DNA from: Natronococcus sp. A-GB1
GTDB taxonomy: Archaea > Halobacteriota > Halobacteria > Halobacteriales > Natrialbaceae
Reading direction: 5' to 3'
Assembly: GCF_029688845.1 (NCBI RefSeq)
Contig: NZ_JARUKW010000010.1
Location: 115,035 to 179,034, forward strand
Length of the DNA: 64,000 bases
Shown: positions 36,755 to 45,112 of the stretch, one piece after another
How the letters are laid out: each line of letters starts with the position of its first letter
Numbering within the stretch: position 1 is the first letter of the stretch
Notes under the pieces: generated by a model
Seen by the model: only the letters and a program-made list of their open reading frames with translations
Database searches by the model: none
What the model was told of the DNA's origin: nothing
Made by a program: the position numbers and the translations under genes

Positions 36755-39700
36755 ATGGCACGAATCGGGATCTACACGGCGACGGAGAACGAGCTCGGAT
36801 CGATCGGACGCGCAGCGAAACGTCTCGAGGACGTCGAACTGGTCGTTCGCTCGGAGAGCGACCTCGAGGACGAGGCTGCGATCGAGGCGTTCGTCGAGGA
36901 ACTGCGCGGCGCCGACGCGGCCATCTTCTGGCTGCACGGCGCCGAAGATAGTATGCCGGGTTACGAGTACGCGGCGGAGGCACTCGAGGCGGCGAGCGTT
37001 CCGCTGATCGTCAAGGCGACCGGCGACGCCTTCGCCCTTGAGGATACGACGGTCGTCAGCGAGCACCGCGAGGAGGTCTGTGAGTACCTCGAGCGCGGCG
37101 GGACGATCAACGTCGAGAACTGTTGTCGGTTCCTCGCGAGCGAGTACGGCGACCGCGACCTCGCGTACGAGGAGCCGACCGAACTCCCCACGGAGGGCGT
37201 CTACCACCCCGATTATCCGGGTGTCGGGTACGAGGAACTGCTCGAAACCCACGATCCGGGAAAGCCGACCGTGGCGGTCTGGTTCTACGAATCGCACTGG
37301 ACCCACGAGAACACCCGCTACGTCGACGCGCAGGTCCGGGCGCTCGAGGAGCAGGGGGCGAACGCGCTGCCGATCTTCTGCAACCCGGCGACAGACACGG
37401 AAGAGCAGGAGGACGCCGAGTGGGTGACCGACGAGTGGCTGCTGGACGGCGCGGGGCAACCGGTCGTCGACGCCGTGCTCTCCTCCTTCATGTTCTCGCT
37501 GTCGATGGACGAGCGCGGCCGTTCGGCGAGTGATGAGGGCCAGAGCGCCGAAGATGTCTTCCTCGACCGACTCGGCGTCCCCGTCCTCCAGACCGTGACG
37601 ACGATGCGCTCCCGGTCGCGCTACGAGGGCAGCGACACGGGAGTGATGGGATTCGAACTCGCGCTCTCGGTCGCGCTTCCGGAGTTCGACGGAAACGTCA
37701 TCACCCACCCTGTCTCGGGGAAGGAACGCACCGACGACGAGGCTGGCATCGGATCGGCGCCGAAACATCACTTCCCGATCGAGGATCGGATCGACCACGC
37801 GACGCGGCTGGCGGTCAACTGGGCCGAACTCCGGCACACGCCCAACGAGGAGAAACGGATCGCGGTCGTACTTCACAACTACCCGCCGAGCGACGACGGG
37901 ATCGGCACCGCGTTCGGACTCGACAGTCCCGAATCGACGGTGAACCTGCTCGAGGAGCTCGACGCTCGAGGGTACGACCTCGGTGGCGAGACCCCCGACG
38001 ACGGGCAGACGTTGGTCGAAAAACTGACCTCGCAGCTGACCCTCGAGGACCGCTGGATCGCCCCGGAGGACGTCCGCGACCTCTCGGTCGACGTGGTCTC
38101 GACCGACCAGTACGGCGAGTGGTTCGCCGATGCCGACGAGCGGTTTCAGGAGAACGTCCGCGAGGAGTGGGGCGACGTTCCCGATCGGCCGTTCGCAATT
38201 CCGGGCGTCGAGTTCGGCAACGTCCTCGTCACGGTTCAGCCTCCGCGCGGGTTCGGGATGGATCCCTCGAAGGTGTACCACGACTCCGACCTGCAGCCGC
38301 CCCACGACTACTACGCGTTCTACGGCTGGCTGCGCAACGAGTTCGGCGCCGACGGCGTGGTCCATCTGGGCACCCACGGCAGCCTCGAGTGGCTCCCCGG
38401 CAAGACCGTTGGACTCAACGGGGAGAGCGCGCCCGACCAGCTGATCGACGACCTGCCGAACGTCTACCCCTATATCGTCAACAACCCCGGCGAGGGCACG
38501 CAGGCCAAGCGACGGTCGTACGCGGCGATCGTCGACTATCTCACACCGGTCATGCGGGCCGCCGGAACGTACGACGAGCTGGCCGAGCTCGAGGAGCTCG
38601 CGAACCAGTACCGCGAGGCCGGGATGGAGGACGCCCGCGCCGACAGCGGCGAACACCTCGAGGTGCTGATCCGGGAGAAAATCAACGAACTGGATCTCGC
38701 GGTCGAACTGGGTATTTCGGGTGAAATCACCGAGAAGGCCGACGTTCGCGGTCCCGAGGAAACCGGCACGACCCTGGCCGAGGGCGACGTCACGGGCGAC
38801 GAACTCGAGATCGACGAGCTCGTCGAGCGAGTCCACGAGTACCTCACGGACGTGAAGTCGACCCAGATCCGACTGGGGCTCCACACCATGTCCCAGCCAC
38901 CGGCCGGCGACCGCCTCGTCGAGTACCTCGTCGCGCTCACCCGCCTCGAGAACCCCGGCGCGCCGAGTCTCCGGGAGAGCGTTGCGGGCGTCCTCGGCGT
39001 AGACTACGAGCGGATGCTGAACGCGCCCGGCGAGTACGACGACGAGCTGGGTATGACCTACGCCGAGGCCGCCGACGAGGTGCGGGAGACGAGTCTCGAG
39101 CTGGTCGAGACGCTGGCGAAACACGAGTTCGACATCCCGGAGTCGGAACGCGATGCTGACCCCGGGGATGAGGTGAACATGAACCTACTCGTCGTCGATC
39201 TCGAGACGATCGGCGACGCTCGCGCGACGTCGGGCGCCCACGACGACCTGCGTGAGGTGCTGGAGTACATCTGCGAGGAGGCTCAGCCGCGCGTGCAGGG
39301 GGCCGAGGACGAGATTCCGCGCACCGCCGACGCCCTCTCAGGCGAGTACGTCCCGCCGGGCGGATCGGGCGCGCCGACTCGCGGCGGCGTCGATCTGCTG
39401 CCGACGGCGCGGAACTTCTACACGCTGGATCCCCGCAAGGTACCCGCCAGGCCCGCCTGGCAGGTCGGCAGCGAGGTCGCCGAGGGCGTCCTCGAGCGTC
39501 ACCACGCGGAGAACGGCGACTACCCCGAGGAGATTGGCGTCGTCGCCTGGGGGACCCCCACCGTCCGCACCCGCGGCGAGACGATCGCCCAGGTGCTCGC
39601 GATGATGGGCGTCGAGCCACAGTGGACCGACGCCGGCCGGATCGACGACGTCGATCCGATCCCGCTCGAGGAGCTCGATCGACCCCGGATCGACGTGACG

Positions 39701-40651
39701 ACGCGGGTTTCGGGACTGTTCCGGGACGCCTTCCCCGCCGCGGCCGGGGTCATCCACGACGCCGTCGACGCCGTGATCGATCTCGAGGAGCCCCACGAGC
39801 TGAACTACGTCAAAAAACACGTCGAGGAGGAGCAGGCCGAACTCGAGGCCGAGGAGGGTTTCGACGAGTCCGATGCCCACACGGCCGCCAAACACCGGGT
39901 CTTCACCACGAAACCCGGCGGCTACGGCGTCGGGACGAACAAGGCCGTCGACGAGGGCAACTGGGACGACCGCTCGGATCTCGCCGACATCTACGTCCAG
40001 TGGGGCGGCTACGCGATGGGATCGCGCGGACGGGTCTCGGACGCCCACGACGCCTTCGAGCGTCGGCTCTCCAGTGTGGACGCCACCGTGAAGCTCGAGG
40101 ACACGATGGAGCAAGACGAGTTCGACTCATCGGACTGGTACGCGTTTCACGGCGGCTTCATCTCGGCGGTGAGCGAGATCGCGGGCGAGGAGCCCGCCTC
40201 CTACGTCGGGGACTCCTCGGATCCCGACAACGTCTCCGTCTACACCAACGAGGAGAAGGTCCGCAAGGCGATGCGCTCGCGGGTGCTCAACCCCGACTGG
40301 CTCGAGTCGATGGAGGACCACGGCTACAAGGGCGCTGGCGACCTCTCGACGACCGTCGACGTGACACTGGGCTGGGACGCCACCACAGGGGTCGTCAGCG
40401 ACACCCTCTGGAACGAGGTCGCCGAGAAGTTCGCCTTCGACGAGGATCGCCAGGAATGGATGCGCGACGTCAACCCGTGGGCCCTCGAGTCGATCACCGA
40501 CACGCTGCTCGAGGCGATCGACCGGGACCTGTGGGACGCCGACGAGGAGACCGTCGACCGGCTGCGTGACCTGAATCTCGAGGTCGAGGGCGACCTCGAG
40601 GCCCGGACGACCAACGAGGTCGTCGGTGCGGGGGTGACGAACGATGACTGA
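36755..40651 (+). CDS. cobN: Cobaltochelatase large subunit CobN
   Basis: 1298 residues from the ATG at 36755; upstream in-frame codons belong to chlID antisense. The protein has the full CobN/BchH architecture with VYHPDYPGVGYEELLETHDPG, GTHGSLEWLPGKTVGLNGE, NPGEGTQAKRRSYA, and near the C-terminus DIYVQWGGYAMGSRGR and NPDWLESMEDHGYKGAG. CobN binds the corrin ring and inserts Co2+ with ATP hydrolysis by its AAA+/VWA partner, here the fused ChlI-ChlD. It opens an operon: cbiC starts eight bases before the cobN stop (40644 vs 40651). Since cbiX (early cobalt insertion) is also in this cluster, what CobN does in an anaerobic-type pathway is uncertain: it could be a second chelatase used under other metal or oxygen conditions. 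Confidence 0.94.
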   Translation: MARIGIYTATENELGSIGRAAKRLEDVELVVRSESDLEDEAAIEAFVEELRGADAAIFWLHGAEDSMPGYEYAAEALEAASVPLIVKATGDAFALEDTTVVSEHREEVCEYLERGGTINVENCCRFLASEYGDRDLAYEEPTELPTEGVYHPDYPGVGYEELLETHDPGKPTVAVWFYESHWTHENTRYVDAQVRALEEQGANALPIFCNPATDTEEQEDAEWVTDEWLLDGAGQPVVDAVLSSFMFSLSMDERGRSASDEGQSAEDVFLDRLGVPVLQTVTTMRSRSRYEGSDTGVMGFELALSVALPEFDGNVITHPVSGKERTDDEAGIGSAPKHHFPIEDRIDHATRLAVNWAELRHTPNEEKRIAVVLHNYPPSDDGIGTAFGLDSPESTVNLLEELDARGYDLGGETPDDGQTLVEKLTSQLTLEDRWIAPEDVRDLSVDVVSTDQYGEWFADADERFQENVREEWGDVPDRPFAIPGVEFGNVLVTVQPPRGFGMDPSKVYHDSDLQPPHDYYAFYGWLRNEFGADGVVHLGTHGSLEWLPGKTVGLNGESAPDQLIDDLPNVYPYIVNNPGEGTQAKRRSYAAIVDYLTPVMRAAGTYDELAELEELANQYREAGMEDARADSGEHLEVLIREKINELDLAVELGISGEITEKADVRGPEETGTTLAEGDVTGDELEIDELVERVHEYLTDVKSTQIRLGLHTMSQPPAGDRLVEYLVALTRLENPGAPSLRESVAGVLGVDYERMLNAPGEYDDELGMTYAEAADEVRETSLELVETLAKHEFDIPESERDADPGDEVNMNLLVVDLETIGDARATSGAHDDLREVLEYICEEAQPRVQGAEDEIPRTADALSGEYVPPGGSGAPTRGGVDLLPTARNFYTLDPRKVPARPAWQVGSEVAEGVLERHHAENGDYPEEIGVVAWGTPTVRTRGETIAQVLAMMGVEPQWTDAGRIDDVDPIPLEELDRPRIDVTTRVSGLFRDAFPAAAGVIHDAVDAVIDLEEPHELNYVKKHVEEEQAELEAEEGFDESDAHTAAKHRVFTTKPGGYGVGTNKAVDEGNWDDRSDLADIYVQWGGYAMGSRGRVSDAHDAFERRLSSVDATVKLEDTMEQDEFDSSDWYAFHGGFISAVSEIAGEEPASYVGDSSDPDNVSVYTNEEKVRKAMRSRVLNPDWLESMEDHGYKGAGDLSTTVDVTLGWDATTGVVSDTLWNEVAEKFAFDEDRQEWMRDVNPWALESITDTLLEAIDRDLWDADEETVDRLRDLNLEVEGDLEARTTNEVVGAGVTNDD

Positions 40652-41444
40652 GGGTGCGCGGCCGACCGGCACGGGGTCCGACCCAGAGTACGACGAGGAG
40701 TACGCCGATCTCGGGGCGACGACGGAGAACGCCATGGAGATCGCCGAGACGAGCATGGACATCGTCAGGCAGTTCGTCCCCGACGAGACGCTCGCCGATC
40801 GGGTTCGACAGAAGTCGGTCCACTCGATGGGCGACATCGAGTTCCAACACCTGCTCGAGTTCACTGGCGGCGACGAACTCGGCGACGACGAGGACGCTCC
40901 CGTTCGGGCTGGCGCCCGCGCGGTGCTCGAGGAGGCGACGATCGTCACGGACATCACGATGGCCAAGGCCGGTATTACGGGTCGGGGCCACGACTGCGAG
41001 ACTCGAAAGGCGATCGGCAACGGGGCCGAGCTCGCGAAGGAGACGGGTATGACCCGAACCGCTGCTTCGGTACTCGAACTCGACAGGCGCGGCGTCTACG
41101 ACGGCTCGATCGCGGTCGTCGGGAACGCGCCGACGGCCGCCTTTGCACTCGCGGACTGCATCGAGGACGGCACCCGTCCCGCGGCGATCGTCGCGACGCC
41201 CGTCGGCTTCGTGAAGGCCGAGGAGAGCCGCCAGCGCGTTCGCGAGGTCAGCGCTGAGCACGGCGTGCCGGCGATCACGAACGTCGGTCGCCGCGGTGGG
41301 AGCGGCCTGGCGGCCGCGCTGACGAACGAGTTGATCCACGTCGCGAGCGACGTTCGAACGGGCGAGCTCGAGCTGGATCTCGCGGCCGAGATGCGAGCCG
41401 CTCGAGCGAGCGACGGCGCGACCGAGGACGACGAGGATCGATGA
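40644..41444 (+). CDS. cbiC: Cobalt-precorrin-8 methylmutase CbiC
   Basis: 266 residues of the CbiC/CobH family. Landmarks are RQKSVHSMGDIEFQHLLEF, the ATIVTDITMAKAGI segment and VVGNAPTAAFALADCIEDG...PAAIVATPVGFVKAEESRQ, all typical. The enzyme moves the methyl group from C11 to C12 to give (hydrogeno)cobyrinic acid. Compared with bacterial CbiC it has an extra N-terminal tail and an acidic C-terminal tail, as usual in halophiles. The start overlaps the end of cobN by eight bases and the end overlaps the start of cbiE (ATGA), so the three genes form one tightly coupled unit. Confidence 0.92.
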   Translation: MTEGARPTGTGSDPEYDEEYADLGATTENAMEIAETSMDIVRQFVPDETLADRVRQKSVHSMGDIEFQHLLEFTGGDELGDDEDAPVRAGARAVLEEATIVTDITMAKAGITGRGHDCETRKAIGNGAELAKETGMTRTAASVLELDRRGVYDGSIAVVGNAPTAAFALADCIEDGTRPAAIVATPVGFVKAEESRQRVREVSAEHGVPAITNVGRRGGSGLAAALTNELIHVASDVRTGELELDLAAEMRAARASDGATEDDEDR

Positions 41445-42280
41445 GCGACGGGTACGACCTCGATGCAGGCCCGGACCCGGCAACGTTCGCGGCTGGGAGC
41501 CCGGAGCCGGACATCGACGAGGAGATCAGCGACCCCGTCTACGTCGTCGGCGTCGGGCCCGGGAATCGCGAGTTCCTCACGCCCCGCGGCGAGCGAGCGA
41601 TCCGGGAGGCCGACGTCGTCGTCGGCTTCACCACCGTCGTCGAGTTCGTCGAGGAGCTGACCGACGCCGAGCTGCTGACCTGCGGCTACCGGGACGAGGC
41701 CGAAGCGCTCGAGGCATTCAGCGAGCGCGTCGCCGCCGGCGAGTCCGGAACCGCCGTGGCGATGGGAGACCCCAACCACTCGGGCTATCAGTTCGTCGGG
41801 AAGGTCCAGGACGCCGTCGAGCGGAGCTCGACGAGCTCCGACTCGCACACTCGTCGGGATGCCGTGGAACGAGCGACCCCTGAGCGCCCGATCCGCATCG
41901 TCCCCGGCATCTCCTCGCTGCAGGTGGCCGCGAGCCGCGCCCGGATCCCGATGGAGGACGCCGAGTTCGTCACGCTCCACAAGAGCGGCGACCTCGAGGA
42001 CGACGTCGACCGACTCGGGAGGGCCGTCGTCGAGGACGGCCGCCACCTGCTCGCGCTCCCGCGACCGTACGATCGGATGCCCGGCGACCTCGCCGCATTG
42101 TTGCTCGAGCGCGGCGCCGACCCCGAACTCGAGGCGTTGGTCTGCGAGAAGCTAACCCACGACGACGAGCGGATCCACCGGTTCACGGTGGCCGAGCTGT
42201 CGACCCACGCGGGCGGCGACGGTCCGGAGGACACCCCCTTCTCGGATCTGGTGGTGCTCGCGGTGCGACAACCCGTGTAG
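41441..42280 (+). CDS. cbiE: Cobalt-precorrin-7 (C5)-methyltransferase CbiE
   Basis: 279 residues. A 30-residue polar extension is followed by VYVVGVGPGNREFLTPRGERAIREADVVVGF, the SAM-dependent corrin methyltransferase start, and AVAMGDPNHSGYQFVGK, IRIVPGISSLQVAASRARIP, HLLALPRPYDRMPGDLAALLLERGADPE. These match CbiE, which methylates C5, while CbiT (next gene) handles C15 and decarboxylation; in some organisms both are one protein (CobL). Here they are separate and CbiT has its own promoter. An atypical insert of about 20 residues (VERSSTSSDSHTRRD) sits between the motif-2 and motif-3 regions. Confidence 0.9.
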   Translation: MSDGYDLDAGPDPATFAAGSPEPDIDEEISDPVYVVGVGPGNREFLTPRGERAIREADVVVGFTTVVEFVEELTDAELLTCGYRDEAEALEAFSERVAAGESGTAVAMGDPNHSGYQFVGKVQDAVERSSTSSDSHTRRDAVERATPERPIRIVPGISSLQVAASRARIPMEDAEFVTLHKSGDLEDDVDRLGRAVVEDGRHLLALPRPYDRMPGDLAALLLERGADPELEALVCEKLTHDDERIHRFTVAELSTHAGGDGPEDTPFSDLVVLAVRQPV

Positions 42281-42402
42281 CGGTAGCCCGCTCCGCTTTC
42301 CGATTCCGACGCCCGTCCTTGCGCTCTCCTCAGTCACCCCGAGAATACAACGAAACTTTCGCTACCGAAACTCAGAATGCCCAATAGTAGTTGATCTAAA
42401 CC

Positions 42403-42420
42403 AAACACAATTGTTTTAGT
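42403..42420 (+). promoter_or_regulatory. Promoter and short palindrome ahead of cbiT
   Basis: The 164-base gap between cbiE and cbiT holds an AT-rich box with the 8-base palindrome ACAATTGT (42407-42414) followed by TTTTAG about 27-30 bases before the cbiT ATG at 42445. This suggests a separate transcript starting at cbiT and possibly an operator. Confidence 0.4.
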
Positions 42421-42444
42421 GGAGGCGCCAGTCATCCACTGGTG

Positions 42445-43056
42445 ATGCCACCGATTGCGCTGCCACACGACGCGAAGGCCGGGCCGACGAAGGCGGAGGT
42501 CCGGGCCGTCACCCTCTCGAAGCTCGCGCTCGAGGCGGACGACCACTTCGTCGAGGTCGGCTCCTGTACGGGCGCCGTCACGATCGAGGCCACGCGACGG
42601 GCGGGGCGCGTAACCGCCCTCGAGCGGAAGGACGAACGGCTCGAGACGACCGAGAAGAACCTCGCGGCGAACGCCGACTCGGTGCGGGCCGACGTCGAAC
42701 TACGGAACGCGGAGGCCCCCGAAGGGCTGCCCGAGGACGCCGACGCGCTCTTTCTCGGCGGGAGCCGCAACGTCGAGGCCGTGCTCGACCACGCCGCAGA
42801 GACGGGCGTCGATCGCGTCGTGATGAACGTCTCGCGCCTCGAGGTCGCCGGCCGGGCGACCGAGGCGTTCCGCGAGCGGGACCTCCTCGAGGAGGTCGTC
42901 CAGTTCCAGGTGAGTCACGGCTACGAGCTCGCCGGGGCGACGAGCTTCGACTCGGAGAATCCGGTGTACATGCTGGTCGGCAGCGCGACCGACAACGACG
43001 CGGACGGGGACGACGGAAAGCGAGTCGCCGCCGACGGTGGGGGATCGCAGCGATGA
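42445..43056 (+). CDS. cbiT: Cobalt-precorrin-6B C15-methyltransferase (decarboxylating) CbiT
   Basis: 203 residues from the ATG at 42445. It has the class I SAM methyltransferase fold: PHDAKAGPTKAEVRAVTLSKL, motif I VEVGSCTGAVTIEATRRAG, then ERKDERLETTEKNLAANA and DALFLGGSRNVEAVLDHAA. CbiT methylates C15 and removes the C12 acetate carboxyl. The G-x-C/G-x-G motif has Cys in place of the more common Gly (GSCTG), which is seen in CbiT proteins. A tail of about 25 acidic residues follows. Its end overlaps the cbiL start by four bases (ATGA), so the following genes are on the same transcript. Confidence 0.9.
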   Translation: MPPIALPHDAKAGPTKAEVRAVTLSKLALEADDHFVEVGSCTGAVTIEATRRAGRVTALERKDERLETTEKNLAANADSVRADVELRNAEAPEGLPEDADALFLGGSRNVEAVLDHAAETGVDRVVMNVSRLEVAGRATEAFRERDLLEEVVQFQVSHGYELAGATSFDSENPVYMLVGSATDNDADGDDGKRVAADGGGSQR

Positions 43057-43955
43057 CCCTCTACGGCGTCGGGCTCGGCCCCGGCGAGGCCGACCTCGTG
43101 ACGGTCCGAGGAAAACGGATTCTCGAGGACGCGGACGTGGTCTACTCGCCGGGCCGACTCTCGCGGACCGTTGCCCTCGAGCACGTCCCAGAGGAACGGA
43201 TCGGCGACCTCGAGTTTCCGATGACGAGAGACGAGGAGAAGCTTCGGGCGGCCTGGAAGGAGGCCGCCGCGGAGATCGCGCCCAACGCTCGCGAGGGCGA
43301 CGTCGCCTTCGTCACGCTCGGCGATCCGAACGTCTACTCGACGTTCGGTCACCTGCGGCGAACGATCGACGCCTTCCACCCCGACATCGACCTCGAGATC
43401 GTCCCCGGCGTGAGCGCGGTGACGGCCTTCGCGACCGCGCTGGGCGTCGAGATCGAGGCCGGCGCGGGGCTCTCGCTCCGGGAGGCAGCCAGCGGGGCGA
43501 GCCCCACGGGGCCGGATCGGATGATTCTGTTCAAGGTCACCGACGCGCCGGCGACCCACGCGGGGCTCGTCGAGGCGGGCTACGAGGTGACCTACGGCCG
43601 CCGACTGTTCATGGAGCAGGGCGAGACGCTGGTGACCGACGACCCCGCCGAGATCGACGAACGGGACTACTACACGCTGGCCTACGCCGAGAAGGCGGAT
43701 CTCGAGATCGAGCAGGCGACGGCGGCCTTCCGAACCGACGGAACGGACGGTCCCTCGAGCGACGAGTCGATCGCGGACGGCGGCAGCGAGTCGACCGTCG
43801 CGGGGCGACCGTCGGCGAACGGACCGTTGTCCGGACGCGAACGAGGTGTCGAGTTTCGTTCCCTTCCGGAGGATTCGGACGTCGACGGCACGCTCGTCGA
43901 CCTCGAGCGTGCCGAGGGCTGTGAACACGGCGACTGTAGCGAGCACTGGTACTGA
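43053..43955 (+). CDS. cbiL: Cobalt-factor II C20-methyltransferase CbiL, with Cys/His tail
   Basis: 300 residues. The core (about 1-220) is CbiL: MTLYGVGLGPGEADLVTVRGKRIL, VVYSPGRL, FVTLGDPNVYSTFGHL, LEIVPGVSAVTAFATALGV, LFKVTDAPAT and GRRLFMEQGE. It adds the C20 methyl group to cobalt-factor II. After residue 225 an extension of about 75 residues rich in Ser, Asp and Gly ends in CEHGDCSEHWY. The Cys-x-His...Cys-x2-His pattern in that tail looks like a metal-binding site and is unusual for the enzyme family. It overlaps neighbours on both sides (ATGA with cbiT, 1 base with cbiF). Confidence 0.88.
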   Translation: MTLYGVGLGPGEADLVTVRGKRILEDADVVYSPGRLSRTVALEHVPEERIGDLEFPMTRDEEKLRAAWKEAAAEIAPNAREGDVAFVTLGDPNVYSTFGHLRRTIDAFHPDIDLEIVPGVSAVTAFATALGVEIEAGAGLSLREAASGASPTGPDRMILFKVTDAPATHAGLVEAGYEVTYGRRLFMEQGETLVTDDPAEIDERDYYTLAYAEKADLEIEQATAAFRTDGTDGPSSDESIADGGSESTVAGRPSANGPLSGRERGVEFRSLPEDSDVDGTLVDLERAEGCEHGDCSEHWY

Positions 43956-44890
43956 TGGGTGAGACGACCGAGACGGACGACGACGGAGCTACAGACGACG
44001 GCGACCCTCAGAGCGCGATCGACGCGCAGGGGGATCGTCGCCGGGAGGAACTGGACGATCGAGTCTTCGACCACAGCGCGGGCGACGAACAGGCGGGGAT
44101 CCCCTTCGTCGGGGCCGGTCCCGGTGATCCGCGGCTGCTGACGGTGGCCGGGGGAGAACTGCTCGAGGAGAGCGACCTCGTGGTCCACGCCGGTTCGCTG
44201 GTCAACAGCGAGCTGCTCGAGGCGTACTGCGACCACGCGGAACTCGTCAATTCTGTGGGGAAGGACCTCGAGGAGTTGATCCCGCTGATGCGGGACGCAT
44301 ACGAAGAGGGTCGGAACGTGGTCCGACTGCACAGCGGCGATCCCGCCATCTACGGGGCGGCGCTCGAGCAGATGGACGCCTTGGAGCACGAGGGCGTGCC
44401 GACCTACTTCGTCCCCGGCGTCACCTCGGCCTTTGCGGCCAGCGCCACCCTGCGGACGCAGCTGACGCTCAACGAGGTCGCGAACCACGTCGCCTTCACC
44501 CGCCCGCAGGGCAAGACCCTGAGCGCCGAGGAGGACCACATCTCCGATTTCGTCGAGATGGGCGACGTGACGACCTGCATCTACCTCGGGACTCACGCCG
44601 TTCGGGACACGATGGATCGGCTGCTCGAGGACGGTCACGATCCGGAAACCCCGGTCGGCGTGATCTACCACGCGTCCTGGCCCGACGAGGACGTGATCGT
44701 CGGCTCGATCGGCGATATCGCAGACAAGGTCGAGGAGGCGGGGTATCGAGCGTCTGCGCTGGTCGTCATCGGCGACGCCGTCACCGGCGCGGGCTACGAG
44801 CGCTCGTATCTCTACGGCGACTGGGCTAATCGGGGTTCTTCGGGAAGCTCGGCCGAAAACACGAGCGAGCCGGAGGCGAGCGATGACTGA
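43955..44890 (+). CDS. cbiF: Cobalt-precorrin-4 C11-methyltransferase CbiF
   Basis: 311 residues, the first 40 being an acidic halophilic extension. The methyltransferase core begins IPFVGAGPGDPRLLTVAGGELLEESDLVVHAGSLVN, the distinctive CbiF/CobM start, and continues with VVRLHSGDPAIYGAALEQMDAL, YFVPGVTSAFAASATL, FTRPQGKTLSAEEDHI, CIYLGTHAV and GVIYHASWPDEDVIVGSI. CbiF methylates C11 of cobalt-precorrin-4. The start codon overlaps the cbiL stop by one base. After its stop the operon is interrupted by 222 bases containing an inverted-repeat element before cbiG. Confidence 0.93.
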   Translation: MGETTETDDDGATDDGDPQSAIDAQGDRRREELDDRVFDHSAGDEQAGIPFVGAGPGDPRLLTVAGGELLEESDLVVHAGSLVNSELLEAYCDHAELVNSVGKDLEELIPLMRDAYEEGRNVVRLHSGDPAIYGAALEQMDALEHEGVPTYFVPGVTSAFAASATLRTQLTLNEVANHVAFTRPQGKTLSAEEDHISDFVEMGDVTTCIYLGTHAVRDTMDRLLEDGHDPETPVGVIYHASWPDEDVIVGSIGDIADKVEEAGYRASALVVIGDAVTGAGYERSYLYGDWANRGSSGSSAENTSEPEASDD

Positions 44891-44920
44891 GGAGAGTCGG
44901 GTGCGGTACCGCGAACACAA

Positions 44921-45037
44921 TGAAAGCCCCCAGCCCCGTCGACTCGGGGGCCTCGCTGTGCTCCTCGGTCGGTCGCGACGCTCCCTCCCTGCGGTGCTTG
45001 CGTCGCCCGCCTTCGCCGACGGGGCTGGCCCCTTTCA
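44921..45037. repeat. 117-bp inverted-repeat element between cbiF and cbiG (MITE-like or structured)
   Basis: The left arm starts TGAAAGCCCCCAGCCCCGTC at 44921. The right arm, read on the opposite strand from 45037, is TGAAAGGGGCCAGCCCCGTC. The first 21 bases match at 18 positions, the only differences being CCC against GGG at bases 7-9. Between them lie about 75 bases with clusters of direct and partial repeats (CTCGGTCGGTCGCGACG, CCCTCCCTGCGG). An inner hairpin GCCCCC...GGGGGC (44925-44952) is also possible. Similar GGGACTGAAAGGG-type sequence follows the right arm. The structure resembles a short non-autonomous transposon or a dispersed haloarchaeal repeat and has no coding frame I would accept. 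A copy count in the genome would decide this. Confidence 0.6.
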
Positions 45038-45112
45038 GTCCCACCCCAGCGGTGGACAGGACGGGTCGATTCGGCGTGGAACGGGCGAGTTCGGTACGAC
45101 GGAGGTTCGACA

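Noticed and set aside
36728..39124. Minus-strand open frame of about 800 codons within cobN
   Set aside because: It is an antisense shadow of cobN with no domain, and would extend into the chlID/cobN promoter.
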